A DNA stretch of 64,000 bases from assembly GCA_029204225.1 (NCBI GenBank), contig CM055101.1:8064568-8128567 (forward strand). Direction: 5' to 3'. Below the pieces are notes generated by a model, which made no database searches, had not been told where the DNA came from, and saw only the letters and a program-made list of their open reading frames with translations. Numbering within the stretch: position 1 is the first letter of the stretch; every line of letters begins with the position of its first letter. The stretch is from Diphasiastrum complanatum (lineage: Eukaryota; Streptophyta; Lycopodiopsida; Lycopodiales; Lycopodiaceae). Positions 1 to 12,540 of the stretch are shown one piece after another. The position numbers were made by a program, and so were the translations under genes.

Positions 1-133
1 CAGAGCTTCCCGACTCGAAAGATATCGAAAGATTCGAGAAGATTTTTTTCAGAAATTTATCTGGAAGTTTTGATAGAGCTGAAACTTATTCGGATTTGTT
101 AAAACCAGTTGCCAAACTAAAACCGAATAGAAA

Positions 134-1123
134 GGCCCTGCACCCCGACTTTCTTCAATTTCGAAGATCAGATACGATTATTTCAAAGGAACAACCTCAG
201 ATGATGCGGACAGTTATGTTTCGCAGTTCGAATCAATTGCGAATGCGAATAATGAAGGTTCGGAGGCGGACAAACTAAGGATTTTTCCTGGTCTTCTCAG
301 AAAACAAGCACGCATATGGTATATCCAAGTCGAACCAGGACGAGTGGCTACCTGGTTGCTGCTGAAAGATGCGTTTCTACACCAATTCAGAGAAATTGGT
401 TATTCATCCAGAGTACTCGGCAGACTCAACAACATAGAGAAGAAGAGTCGAGAATCTCTGAGAAGGTATACTCGTAAGGTCAAGAATCTTATTGGAAAAC
501 TAACTGGAGTATACCCCGTTGCGATGCAGATTGAATGGTTTCTGTCAGGTTTACCACCGAGTATAAATCGATACTGCAGACAAGGTGATACGACTACCTT
601 AGCAGCAGTCATTGCAAGTGCTGAAAACTATGAGACTTCTAAGCTTGCTCAGAAGAGAAAATCAACTAGACGAAGTCGAAAGTCTAAGCATGTTTCCAGT
701 GGCAGTGAAGAGGATTTGAAGTCTGAATTCAGTTCCAGTTCCTCCAGTTCAGAATCCGAATTACACGACTCATCCGACTCTGAGACTGATGAGAGAGAAC
801 GAAGTAGTAAACGAAAACCCAAACGAAAGGACGATAAAAATTTGGAGATGAAGCCAACAACATCAAAGGTCGAAAAGATTTGGAGGAGAGATCTTGCAGA
901 TATTAACAAAAAATTCAACGATCTAAAAGTTCAGATTTCAGAGGTTGCTGACAAGAGACCGAAATCATCTTCTTCCAATTCAGGACTATGGTGTACGAGG
1001 TGCGGTGCATCAGGACATTCGAAGGAAGATTGCAGAACAGTGAATATATCTTACGTTGAAGATCCAACACAGGAGGTGCTGTTTATTTTTCAGAATAATG
1101 ATACAGAAGAAGGGAACGAATAA
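134..1123 (+). pseudogene. gag: gypsy gag (capsid and nucleocapsid), partial 5' end
   Basis: One frame is open from just after a stop at about 131-133 to the TAA at 1123. The first 150 residues have the retrotransposon gag pattern: a run ending FPGLL, then ARIWY and a helix-rich capsid. A long Ser/Glu/Lys-rich linker follows (about 650-860). A CCHC zinc knuckle with spacing C-x2-C-x4-H-x4-C lies at about 989-1033 (CTRCGASGHSKEDC). Gag coats the element RNA in cytoplasmic particles. No ATG starts this frame. The upstream 75-130 stretch is open in another frame, so a frameshift probably lies near 100-135. It overlaps the protease-RT frame by 68 bases, in keeping with programmed frameshifting or with separate decay. 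Confidence 0.8.
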
Positions 1124-3225
1124 ATCCCTAACAAAAGAAGATATTAAAGATGATCCCGACTATGATCGAAATGCTAAAAATTTGTTTTCAAAAGATATAT
1201 CTGCAGAAGCGAAAGAAATAATTGAAGAAGAACTACAAAGAGCAGCTACAGAAAGGAAAGTCACATTCGAAGAAGGGAACGAATCAATTCATAAAACCAA
1301 ACTGTCGGAAGCCATGATTGACAAGCCGATATCGAAGATGAAAGATTACGATATCGTAACTGATATTGGTTCTCTTCGTCCAAATATCACATTCGAACAA
1401 TTGTTGGCAGACAATACTTACTATCGCAGGCAGTTAAAAGGACTTTCTACTCCAAAGAAGAAGAAAAGAAATCCCTTGCCAGAATTAGGAGTATTATCTA
1501 TTGATTTGGGAGATCTTGGCGCATCGGAAATCGACATTACTATTGAGGGATGCTTAATCGAACATGTGCCGATTGATTCAGGTTCGAGCGTCAATATTAT
1601 TACTGAAGAAACTGCTCACGCTCTGGGTTTGACAGATATTCGACCAACCAACCGAAATATCAAGTTGGCAGACTCAACACGACAAAAGCCTGTCGGAGAG
1701 CTGGAGAACGTTACTGTGTATATACACGCCAAGCCTTTTACCATGAATTTTATTGTTATCAAACCAATGGGTTTGCCTTATTACTCTGTGCTAATCGGAA
1801 GGCCGTGGCTGTATCAGTCAAATGCTAGTGTTCATTGGAAGTCTAGGGAATTAAGATTTCAAACTGGCGAGACCAATAATCGTGGAAAACCAGCAGAGGA
1901 GATCATTACCTGGAATAAAGATAGATACGAAGGCGAAACTCCTATGACCGACACTAGCTATACTTCGGAAAATTCTTCTTATGCACTAAATATCTTCTCT
2001 AATGTTTCAGATGTCGAAGTTAAATTTTTCGAATGCTATGAGAATGATAACGAATCAGATAATGCAGAAGAATTCATCGATGTTTGCAACACAGAACTAG
2101 ATGAACTAGTTATTACTGAAGACGAATCAACAGATTCGTACGAATCGGACGACTCGCACGAATCAGACGAAGAAATTGAAAATAAGAATCAGTCTGTCGA
2201 CACGAACATATCTATGGAGACAGCAATGCGCAAAATTCATGGATATTCAAAGTCTAGTATGACAGAAGGTATGATTTTACCTGATTCAACAGAGCAAATT
2301 GAACTTGCACCGGGCAGATGTGTCCATGTTGCAAAGTCCTTGGGAGAAACTGAGTTATCTAAATACACTGAATTGCTTAAAGAGTATCAGGACGTCTTTG
2401 CATGGTCGCTTGATGACTTAAAAGGAATTCCTGTCGAATATGGTGAACATCGAATTGATGTAAAGGAGAACGCTATTCCTGTTCGTCAGAGACAGTATCG
2501 ACTTAATCCAAAGTACTCTTGAATGGTAAAAGACGAACTCAACAAATATCTAAAAGCAGGAATTATTTATCCTGTCTTAAGTAGCGAATGGGTGTCACCT
2601 ATTGTGGTAGTACCAAAGAAGAAGACTGGCAAGATTCGTATATGCCAGGACTTTCGAAAGCTCAATGCAGCTACACAGAAAGATCATCATCCGTTACCAT
2701 TCACTGATTCTATTCTGGATCAGGTAGCTGGACAAGAACGATATAGTTTCTGTGATGGTTTTTTAGGCTATAATCAAGTTAGAATGCGGAAGGAGGATAA
2801 AGCGAAAACCACATTCACCACCGATTGGGGCACTTATGCCTACAATAGAATGCCCTTTGGTCTCTGTAATGCGTCGGCGACTTTTCAATGAATTATGATG
2901 CTGATTTTTGCCGCGTTTTTACGATTTTTTCTCAAAATATTTATTGACGACTTCTGTGTATACAGCGATAGCAAATCTCATATCCGGAAACTGAAGCTAA
3001 CCTTACACAAGTGTCGAGACACTTGTCTGTCACTCCATCCCGAAAAATGTTTCTTCGGAATGAGAGAAGGCATTCTTCTAGGACACAGAATATCCAATCG
3101 AGGGATCGAGGTCGACAAAGATAAAATCGAAGTAATACGGAATTTGCTTATACCAACAAATCTTCGCGAACTTCGAGCCTTTTTGGGACATGTCGGTTAT
3201 TATCGAAGGTTTATCCAGAATCATG
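1056..3225 (+). pseudogene. pol: gypsy pol: aspartic protease and reverse transcriptase, two in-frame stops
   Basis: This frame carries a retropepsin-like active site PIDSGSSVNIIT at about 1570-1605, with the flap-side LIGRPWL at about 1792-1812. An acidic linker follows, then RT. RT blocks visible are IVVVPKKKTGKIRICQDFR, RMPFGLCNASATFQ, and the catalytic FIDDFCVYSD at about 2938-2967. The thumb region ends LRAFLGHVGYYRRF near 3210. The two stops, TGA 2520-2522 and TGA 2889-2891, keep the same frame, so each is a single-base decay event. The RT aspartates are intact. Beyond about 3225 the reading moves to the +1 frame. Protease cuts the polyprotein and RT copies the RNA in the particle. Confidence 0.9.
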
Positions 3226-4308
3226 CCTCAATATTCATTATTAAAGAAGGAAGTGGTGTATCTTTGGACAGAAGAACACCAAAAAGCTTTCGAAAATCTC
3301 AAACAGAAACTGATCAATGCACCGATCTTAAGACCACCTAATTGGTCAATTATATTTCATTGTTATGTGGATGTGTCAGCATTCGCTATTGGTGTATGTC
3401 TAAGCCAGAAGGACGAACGGAAGAAAGACTATCCAATATATTATGCTAGTCGACAACTCAGTTCTTCGGAGAAGAATTATTCGGCGACAGAACGAGAAGC
3501 ACTTGGAATGATATTTACAGTTAAGAAATTTCGGCATTATTTGCTGGGGTATGCTTTTATTTTCCATGTGGATCACTATGCTCTGAAATATCTAGTAAAC
3601 AAACCAGATTTATCAGGAAGAATAGCTCGCTGGGTTCTGTTATTACAAGAATTCACTTATACAGTTGAACTTCGCCAAGGGAAATACCATACCAATGCGG
3701 ATTACCTTTCACGAATAAGCACTGGAAAAATTGAAAACCCATTGAATGACGATTTCCCAGATGAAAATTTGTTCGAGTTATCTTCATCGAATTCTTTTTA
3801 TTCTGATATTATTGATTATCTCAAAGATCAGATATATCCTGATGGATATGACTTGGAGAAGAAAACAGTGTTTCAATACAAAGTTGCACCATATACAATT
3901 ATCAATAATATCCTGTATAAACTTGGTGCTGATAATCAATTAAGAAGGTGTCTTGAAGCCGAACAAATTTCGAGAGTCATCCAAGCCTTACATTCGGAAG
4001 ATGCCGGAGGTCACTTTGCCCTCAAAAACACTGTTAAAAAGATATTAAATGCCAAGTATTGGTGGCCTACTATGTTTAAAGATGTCTCTATCTATATTCG
4101 ATCTTGTGATCCATGCCAAAGGTCTGGTAAACCAACTAAAGCAATGAATTGGCCATTGACACCAATTTTACCGCTCGCACCATTCGAAAAATGGGGGATC
4201 GACTTTGTCGGGCCAATCAAACCGGTAACCCGACACACCAAGTGTCGATATATCTTGGTAGCAACGGATTATGCGACAAAGAATGTGGAAGCTGAAGGAA
4301 CGAAATGA
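3226..4308 (+). pseudogene. pol: gypsy RNase H and truncated integrase
   Basis: After the frameshift the pol reading continues with RNase H: YVDVSAFAIG, TEREALG, HVDHYAL and NADYLSR supply the D-E-D-D acidic set. Then comes the integrase H2C2 zinc finger (HSEDAGGH with SCDPC at about 3990-4125), and the first core aspartate in WGIDFVGP at about 4192-4215. The reading stops in the block DYATKNVEAEGTK at 4308. The second Asp and the catalytic Glu of the DDE triad and the C-terminal domain, about 250 residues in this family, are absent. The cut is a deletion or recombination junction with the LTR-like DNA that follows. Confidence 0.9.
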
Positions 4309-5480
4309 AACGACTCGATCCGAATCGACAATTCTAACTATAGTAATCTAAACTCAGGGTTAGATACATCTTTGCGGTATAATCTACATACGTGTCAGAT
4401 ATATATTGGTTAACCTTATTCAGTAAAGCGACACGCCTCTAATTTATAAAGACGTGATTGTTCGCTCTGAAGATGATAAAGAGAAGACACGATTCAGTCT
4501 TACTCACCAGGAGATATAGTTTATGTATTCGCTGAGAGATAAAAGTTTATGTACTTGTGAGAGATCTTCTGAAGTACTCTAACAATCTTTCTTATATAAA
4601 TCTATCTCTGGTCAGACAGTTGCATAAGCACATTACAGTCTATGCTGTGTATCCGTAAAAGTGTTCTAACGAACTGTCTTAAAACTAACTTATTCGTTCA
4701 TTCGAATATTTGTTCGACACTCGAATAGTTGTTCGATACCCGAATAACGTTTATCATCAGAAGTCTATCTCATTCATCGATAGAAAAGTATGTATACAAC
4801 TGAATTGATAGTCCCTGTCTGAAGAATTGAGATAAGATATCTGTATTCTGAATATCTCCGAACATATGTTTCTAACATATTCGAAGATTATACAAGAGAT
4901 TTAACTCTGAGGAGAACACTAGTTGTTGAGGACTACTGTTTAACTTTTGTTAGTCCAAGAATAAGATTAACTTTGATCACTGATGAACGAATACATCGAA
5001 ATCAATACGAATTCTTGCCGACACCTTAATCAGATAGAGTGGAGTACATTCGTACTACTCTGATAACAATTCTCTTGTAGAACGCCAATTCTTCGATTCG
5101 AAAGAGAAGACTGATATTCCAATTTTAAACATTCATTTATCCATTAAGTAATACTGGTTACTTAACCCAAATGTCTGTTTGACAACCAGACTAATTCTCC
5201 ATTTTATATCATACGAATAAGTCAGAACAATATCAATATCCAGAGCAAGATGCTAAAATTCCAGATGGACAAAGTGACTATTCAAATGACGAGTAGCAAG
5301 GCACACATCTTGTATCCACAAGACACCTGCTACTCATACTAGTTCAGTAGTTAGCTCACAAATCTATCTGCTAGAGCATAGAATAAGATAGGATTAGAAA
5401 CTGGACAGTCGAAAAACTACTAGACGAAGCCATAAAGGTAGATAGTGATCTAACATTGATTACTCAAACTTGAAATTAGA
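4309..5480 (+). other. LTR-like noncoding stretch after truncated gypsy integrase
   Basis: No gene reads through here. The base style (many TTCGA and GAATA words) matches the preceding gypsy element. A short direct repeat of about 20 bp built on TCGAATA and TTGTTCGA lies at about 4693-4750. At about 5224-5295 a short reading rich in Q, D and S and ending in TAG resembles the start of a gag region. If so, 4309-5200 could be an LTR plus leader joined to the truncated pol. No LTR boundary, primer binding site or polypurine tract could be fixed, so this is inference. Confidence 0.35.
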
Positions 5481-5488
5481 CTTGTCAC

Positions 5489-6208
5489 TTGAAATATAAC
5501 ACCGATGATTATCATATAGGAAGAGCCATGGATGAGGGCCTGCTATATGAGTATTTTGGATACATAGGTGAAGAAACTATGTACCCAATACTTAGTAGAA
5601 CAAATCCCATCTACAGAGGTTTCAAGTACTGGTTGTTCAGCATCATAGAGAGTAGTGCAACAACCAGAAGGCCACATATGCCAGCCCCTACATGTAGAAA
5701 TAATTGCAATGAAAACCCTACACTCATGGGCCATGAACTCGGAATGCCAGATGATTTTGGGAGTGTAGAGATGTTGACTATTCCCTTGAGCCATGACGTA
5801 TTTGATCCCCTCCTTGACAGGATAGACCAATCCACTAGTGTGACTAGTGAGCCGTTGACAAATGGGTGGAGTGAACTATCTTTTGACCAACTAAGTGCAT
5901 CGGTTGATATTGATCGAATGTCCATAGACATCCAGGAGAAGCACATAGTATCCATTGAGAGTCCAGAGTCTATGGTGCCATCATTGAATGAAACTTCAGA
6001 GACATTCTTATTCAGTAACCCAAATCAAGCCATAGAGCCAAATATAGAGTTGGAGGAATTTCTATTTGATCTATACGTAGCTATAGATCTTTCATTATTG
6101 ACATCTTATTCTCCAGATCCTCTTCACCTGTGCCATAAAACAGGGGTAATGATCCTCGTATTTTTGGTATTGCCTTGGTGTCATCGGGAACAATTATTGG
6201 CTCAATGA
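5489..6208 (+). CDS. unrecognised 239-residue acidic ORF
   Basis: An open frame of 239 codons, with an ATG at 5489, in a window where random frames rarely pass 100 codons. The product is acidic, with runs of D, E and S in its second half and no membrane segment or signal peptide. No motif is recognised. It sits between gypsy LTR-like DNA and a gag-like zinc-knuckle relic, so it could be an extra reading frame of a retroelement. Its last part overlaps an open reading on the other strand (6081-6431), and only one of the two is likely real. Confidence 0.3.
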   Translation: MKYNTDDYHIGRAMDEGLLYEYFGYIGEETMYPILSRTNPIYRGFKYWLFSIIESSATTRRPHMPAPTCRNNCNENPTLMGHELGMPDDFGSVEMLTIPLSHDVFDPLLDRIDQSTSVTSEPLTNGWSELSFDQLSASVDIDRMSIDIQEKHIVSIESPESMVPSLNETSETFLFSNPNQAIEPNIELEEFLFDLYVAIDLSLLTSYSPDPLHLCHKTGVMILVFLVLPWCHREQLLAQ

Positions 6209-6781
6209 CTCTTCTCACCCTAGGCATAGCATGTTCATGAATAGGGGCTTCTATCAGTGGATCAGTTTGCAAGAGATTGCCATCCATGTTTTCCATATCA
6301 GATAGCATCTCTTCAAGTTTTTCATCTACTATGGTCTCATCATCGAATATCACAATTTCATTTTTAGATGATAAACTATCGGTCCTTTCAATCACCTCAT
6401 CAAGACCTACTTCGGGCTCTTCCTCTATCATAAACTCCTCGAAATTGGACTAGGATCGAAAGGAATCACTCTTTCCACGATGGGATCTAGTTCATCATTA
6501 GATGGCTCATATTCTTTCAACAAGAGTGCTATGGCTAGTAGGAAATTTGACAAGGCCCCTACTAACTCCGCAATGGGGGTCGAAGGATGATTTGCTAGAT
6601 CATATATTTGCAATGAAGATTTTATAAGTCCTACAAACTTATCCACTTCAATCTCTGATGGAGCATCCTCAAGTGATAGATCTTGTGTACTTCTCTCTAT
6701 CACATGTGTTAATTGACACACAATCACATTAATGATTTTGAGATGATTATGTCTATTAATAGAGTTTTTAACCCTGCGCAT
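6081..6781 (-). other. two abutting minus-strand ORFs of unknown function
   Basis: On the minus strand two readings, 6781-6428 (117 codons) and 6431-6081 (116 codons), overlap by an ATGA, with the second in a shifted frame. The first is helix-like and ends in a proline-rich piece (PFDPSPIS). The second is strongly acidic in its first third and ends near LPLFYGTGEED. Together they would be an acidic protein of about 230 residues broken by a one-base shift. No family is recognised. The opposite strand is also open from 5489 to 6208, so coding status is uncertain. Confidence 0.25.
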
Positions 6782-6819
6782 AGACGAATGTTGTTTGTCA
6801 CTACCTTGGTAGGAATAGC

Positions 6820-7656
6820 TAGGCTTGTTTTCTAAGAGGATTGAGAAATGATGTACAGTTGGTTGTATGCCGAGCTGGATTTTTTTCTTTTGAGGAGGCT
6901 GTGACTAGAGCCAGCAATGTAGAACAAGCTTATATTGACACATATGGGTCTAAAAATACTACAAGAGCAATAGAAGCCTTAATTATGGATAGAAGTCAAC
7001 ACACATTTAGAGATGATCAAGTATCAGATTTCACACCACAGCCACTGAGAGGACTTGATGCTACTTTGGCCAAAGAAGGGCCAGTATGATGCAAAAATTT
7101 CTCTAGTTTGAAGACTCCACTAGTTAATACTCCCACTTTTATAGGAGGCAATACACCTGCATATCCAAAAGCCTTTTGTAGATATTGCAGGAAGTGTGAT
7201 CATTCAAAGAATGAATGTTTGTCACAGAAAAATGATGTGAACATCAAAAATCAAATACAAGAGCCGATAAGCCATGATGTCATGAATGAAAAACTACTTG
7301 ACTCTAGACAAAATTTGAGTCAACCCTAGATAGATCGTAGCATGATCTCTCTAGGTGATGTGATTAGAATGGAAGGAGATAAACCCCTGATAAACTTGGC
7401 AGAAACACTCATAGAGAAGAAAGGGCTGAGGATAACCCAAGATATGGTACGGACAGACACCTTTGATGAAGAGTGTGAAGGAGCAAGTAGGCGGTTGTTA
7501 GACTCCAAAGACATTGAACTTAGTATAACTTTGCACAATGCCATAGGAGGTGATTCTTTATTGGGAATTGTACCTAATGGACAAGAGTACTATGAAGAGA
7601 TTCGAGCACAAACATACCCTGAGGTATTCTATGGAGATAATGGAAGAATCAATTAG
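6820..7656 (+). pseudogene. gag: gag-like relic with CCHC zinc knuckle
   Basis: One frame runs through 6820-7656 with only two stops (TGA 7087-7089, TAG 7327-7329). It starts in a GLRNDVQ piece followed by EEAVTRASNVEQAY, a pattern seen at the end of gypsy capsid domains. A CCHC knuckle (CRYCRKCDHSKNEC, C-x2-C-x4-H-x4-C) lies at about 7178-7220. The part after 7342 (about 104 residues, no stop) is not recognised. Gag nucleocapsids bind element RNA through this knuckle. No protease or RT follows. This is a fragment of a different retroelement from the one at 1-4308. Confidence 0.6.
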
Positions 7657-8535
7657 TCTGAGAACAATTGTCACATGGAAGATGACATATGCAATTATGG
7701 GCTAGTCAGTCATGAAATTCAGAATGAAGAAAAAATATACTTATCAATTTTGCTATTTCATTATATATATAAAAAAAACAAAAAATAAAAAAGATCAATG
7801 TATGGATGATTTTCGTGTCCTTTGTATAATAGGTAAGTATGGTTGTGCAATGCAAGCGTTTAGATAATTTTCCTTAGGAGCAAGGATACATGTGACTACT
7901 CACCACTATCTGAGCATCATGTTACACACAGTTTGATTGATTCATCTACTACAAGTCCGAACGATAGCATTCATCTCCACTTGCATTATGCATGAACTCG
8001 AGAACAAAAAGATGGGCATTACCCTTGCATTGTTACCGGGGCATGACTGTTTGAATAGGAGCATAAGGGGAGATACGAAAAAAAAAAATGAGAGAACTAA
8101 ATGATATTTTTGAGTAGAAGATTGTTGTGTATATATGTTTATAGAAAAAAAATTTATTTGAAAGGAAAAAAAAATTGAAGAAAAAAAGAGAAAAAAAAAA
8201 TTTAGCATCGAAGAAGTTTCATTGATTAAATCAAATGAGTACTGCCTCTGCGAACCGCTGTAGTCTGAGTGTAACTGTGATCTGAGTGCCAACATTGAGT
8301 GATACCCTCTGTGGCCCGAGTGAGGCCGAGCAATGACTTGAAATGCTTGAGCAACAATTTTCCAGAGTTTCTAATAACAATCCACATGAATTGTTCCTGT
8401 CTGGAGCGTGATTCTGTATGACAACTTCTTTCGAGGGCCTTTTTCCACGGCTACGTTTGTTGGAGCTACAACGTGAGCATCACTGTGCAGAGGCAAGATA
8501 ACCCATTGGAACACACGGTTCTTGACTATTCACTG
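7657..8535. other. gene-free stretch with purine-rich A tract
   Basis: No coding reading is supported. 8080-8205 is made of long A runs with G (several runs of 8-10 A). The rest is unique-looking AT-rich DNA. At about 8535 it meets the start of the sequence shared with 55018-55330. Confidence 0.6.
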
Positions 8536-8539
8536 TCAG

Positions 8540-9540
8540 CCATCAGGAATCTCATGTTTTTAGAATTATGCAAACCTAATCATTTGTTTGATTATCCAGA
8601 TGAGTACTCCTTTGCTCAAGGCATAAATCCAATCATAGTAGTGATCAAACCTGTCAAACAAGTACAGCCAAGATATTACAACCTAATTATATGCCAGGTT
8701 GAACTACGTACAGAGACAGATAAAAAGCTAGAATAGCATTGCCGGTGAAATATTTTGGAAATAAGAATTGTCAATGTGCAGAGGATGTACTAAGCAGGCT
8801 GTAGTGTTTACTCCATACGCTAATAGTGATGTTAATCTTGATTGAACTGGGCTTCGAGGTCGGCAGTTGCAGCATAAGACAAGAGCATTCGGATCGATGA
8901 ATGTTTGACGACTGGTACCTGACTTCCGGGTGGAAAGACATCACAACGGCTGAGTGGAAAAAGGGAGGCTTAGCACACAAAAAAGAGAGAGAGAGCAAAG
9001 ATACAAGGATCATTTTCAACTAGGGAGGCAGCTTAGGAGGTGTAAATAGAATGCTGGATAGCAAGACAAGAAGAAGTCCGATCCTCAACTGTACATCATC
9101 AGTTCAGGGGCATGAATGTCCTGTGGAAGCCAACAATGACTGTGCCAGCGGAGCTTCAGAGGTCGTTGCGTGGCAAAAGAGGGAATGCACATTCATTTTA
9201 GATTTTTGGCATATGTAAATTAATATTCCAAAATCACAAGCAGGGCTCAGATCATGACGCTTTAGCTATGCAATCGAAAGAATTAGCGGAGAAAGAAGGT
9301 TTCGCCTTATGTCCAAGTCCATATCTACAAGCTGGCTGTCGTGGCCTCCCTTCTTGTGAAATCACAAATGTATGCGGTTTGTTCATTCACATTGAAACTA
9401 TACGACCAACTGAGACCACTACGCACCAGATGGGCGCCCAAAGATTTAGTGCCACCTGAACAACTCATTATTATGAAATCATCACATAGGTTTTTTATGC
9501 TAAAGGAAACATCTAGAGACGAAGCAAAAATCTGCACTTA
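8540..9540 (-). pseudogene. S1 self-incompatibility-like (SPH) pseudogene, copy A
   Basis: Read on the minus strand this is a close copy of the S1-like gene at 53657-54843 and its flank. Exon 1 residues from FASSLD to CDFTRREA are present (about 9530-9340). Lesions: the promoter, CT tract, ATG and signal peptide are missing. A CAG-to-TAG change gives a stop just after ...TASL (about 9325). The splice donor GT reads AT. The part of the intron that leads to exon 2, and exon 2 itself, are deleted: 8850-8930 joins what is 54330 in the other copy to 55018. The rest of the shared 3' flank continues to about 8540. It cannot make a functional protein. Differences from the intact copy in exon 1 are about 8 amino-acid-changing and 4 silent, as expected without selection. 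Confidence 0.8.
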
Positions 9541-10826
9541 GACCCATGGCTCTAAAATCTAGAAAGCCCTTCATATCTAATATCTAAAGTGGGTGAATTA
9601 AATGTCATGAAAAACAACCTCGCTAACATCCCATTCATGTAGTAATCATTCAAAGTTGTGGACACTATATTGTAGCATGGAGTTATGATAATAATTTGAT
9701 TGAAAGCATGTTCTCATGTTAACCATGAATTACTGTTCACCACGCATTGCATATCATTAATCTATCATAGACTAATAATGCCTTGATCTCCAACCAATGA
9801 TAATATTACATTTAGTGTTATATCAAGAGATGGCAACATGTATGAGCAAATTATAAGAACAAGTACACTAATAATATCACATGTCAACAAGGCTTAGATA
9901 AACACTCCTTCCTTAAAATGATGTTCGGGTTCTTGAGCCATGTAGACAAATGAAAAGGCCTAGACATCCTTGTTCCTTATTTAGTATATTCTAAAATGGC
10001 ACATAGCATAGTTAAATAGTACCATATGTTAGGGAAGAGCTTCATTATCACCATATGCTTGCTCTTGTGTGTGGAAAAGCTTTTCGCACTTATCAAGTGA
10101 CCCAACATAGAAATTTGTCCCATCCTTTTTAGATAGACCATAACATCAAAACGGGCAATAGGCCACATTTCATTTTTGCAATTTTCGAGTGCACCTAGTT
10201 GATAGAGGCCGGCCTATTGAGGGGTGTATTTGTTGTCCATATTTTATGGATGCAATTTGTTTATGACTAAATTGACTGCACGTGCCACCAACGAGTCTAT
10301 TCATGTGTTATGATAGCCATTTGGTAAGTCTTATCACATATTTTTGACATCAACATAGGTCATTTTTCTGGTGTTTAGATTCTTTCCACATGTATTCATC
10401 TATGTTTATTACTATTAACCAAATTTTGATCTAACTGAAAAACTATAACATTGTTCAACCAGAGCAAACATTTACCAAACCTAAGAAAACGACTATAACT
10501 ATAAGGTATTTACTTGGATCACACCAATGAAATGTGAAAATTGTTGAGGGTCTCTGCAATGTTCAGTCTTAGAGCTCTAAGATTTTTGGCTACAATTACC
10601 AAACTAAAACATCTAACACTTCTAACTCTAAATTGGTATCAATAATATTTGTGACAACTATATTGTTGCCAATATGTTTGTGACAACTATATTGTCGCCA
10701 ATATGTTCTTGTTTAGAACATAAAGTCATGCAACTCTATCATTAAGCAGAAGAAAGATAATAGTGATTTGAATTCTTAAACACACTAATATTACCAAAAC
10801 CTTTGATGCTACTAGATGTCAACTAA
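9541..10826 (-). repeat. RF1 dispersed repeat, copy a (inverted)
   Basis: Reverse complement of RF1 sequence found at 12935-13725, 40140-40920 and 52178-53045. It holds the minus-strand reading 10168-9977 that starts MWPIARFDV and includes SMLGHLISAKSF, the same as the plus-strand reading in the 52 kb copy. The S1 pseudogene follows directly on the minus strand, as it does in the 52-55 kb copy, so RF1 and S1 moved or were duplicated as one unit. The far end stops near 10826, next to a copia integrase scrap. Confidence 0.75.
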
Positions 10827-10844
10827 AATAATAAAAGCTATTTT

Positions 10845-11099
10845 TTTTATCATTATCTGATGCTGAATTGGTTTGGCATTAATGGTGACATCAATAGTAT
10901 GTTGATATACTGTTCCTTTGGTACACCACGTACCTCATGATATGACCATGAGAAAACACCACCCTTGTGTTTTTGAAAAAGCTCTGTGGCATGAGCAAGG
11001 AACTTTGGATCACGTTTCGTAGTGATGGATATACACTTTGGGTCCTCATGAGTTACCAAATTAATTCAAATGCTGGTTCATCTCTCAAAGTACACAACT

Positions 11100-11100
<1 letters not shown>
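10845..11100 (-). pseudogene. copia integrase scrap
   Basis: The minus-strand reading 11059-10853 contains KFLAHATELFQKHKGGVFSW and VRGVPKEQY. It matches the integrase-region reading at 35136-35300 of the minus-strand copia element nearly base for base over about 200 bp. Nothing else of that element is present here. It is a fragment caught between RF1 copy a and unassigned DNA. Confidence 0.7.
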
Positions 11101-12060
<960 letters not shown>

Positions 12061-12540
12061 ACTACAACTTTGTTTGAATTTTTATAGGCATAGTCATACA
12101 TTATTGTTGACAAATGTGTCTCTCCCACCGGTATATAGTCTGGGAAGAGACTAGTAAGATGCAAGTTTTCTTCTCATTCCTCTGTCATTAGGATAAATAG
12201 TAACTCTTTGACTGTTTCAACACCACCCAGATGGATTTTTAAAGCAATTCTTTCCTTATGTGTTTGCAACTATGTTTTATGCCCCTCCACTAGAATACTC
12301 ACCACACTAGTGACCCAATCATGCATAAATTTAGTAGCATGCCGCTACCCCAATAACACTGAATAAATATCCGATCCAATTCGTAATCTAATAGCCACAA
12401 AAATAAATAGAAATTGCAAACCTGTAATTTGAACTGGAACTTATGCAAATTTCTCCCACAGAAAATCTCAAGTATCATTTTCCAATGAATCGGTAGCTGA
12501 CTATTCTACAATAGTATATTATTCTTATACATAGCAAAAT
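12061..12540. other. gene-free stretch
   Basis: AT-rich, with no supported reading. The piece CAGAAAATCTCAAGTAT near 12460 also occurs (reverse complement) near 45370, which links it to the same LTR-derived debris. Confidence 0.45.

Larger units (their letters stand above)
1..4308 (+). mobile_element. Ty3/gypsy retrotransposon body, gag-pol, 3' part of integrase missing
   Basis: Domains read in the order gag, aspartic protease, reverse transcriptase, RNase H, integrase zinc finger and start of the integrase core. RT-RNase H before integrase is the Ty3/gypsy order. The left end runs off the window, so the 5' LTR and gag start are not seen. Two in-frame TGA codons (2520-2522, 2889-2891), a frameshift near 3225-3240, and a sudden end of integrase at 4308 show it cannot make a full polyprotein. 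A related fragment lies at 39240-39620. No nested insertion is seen inside the body. Confidence 0.93.
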
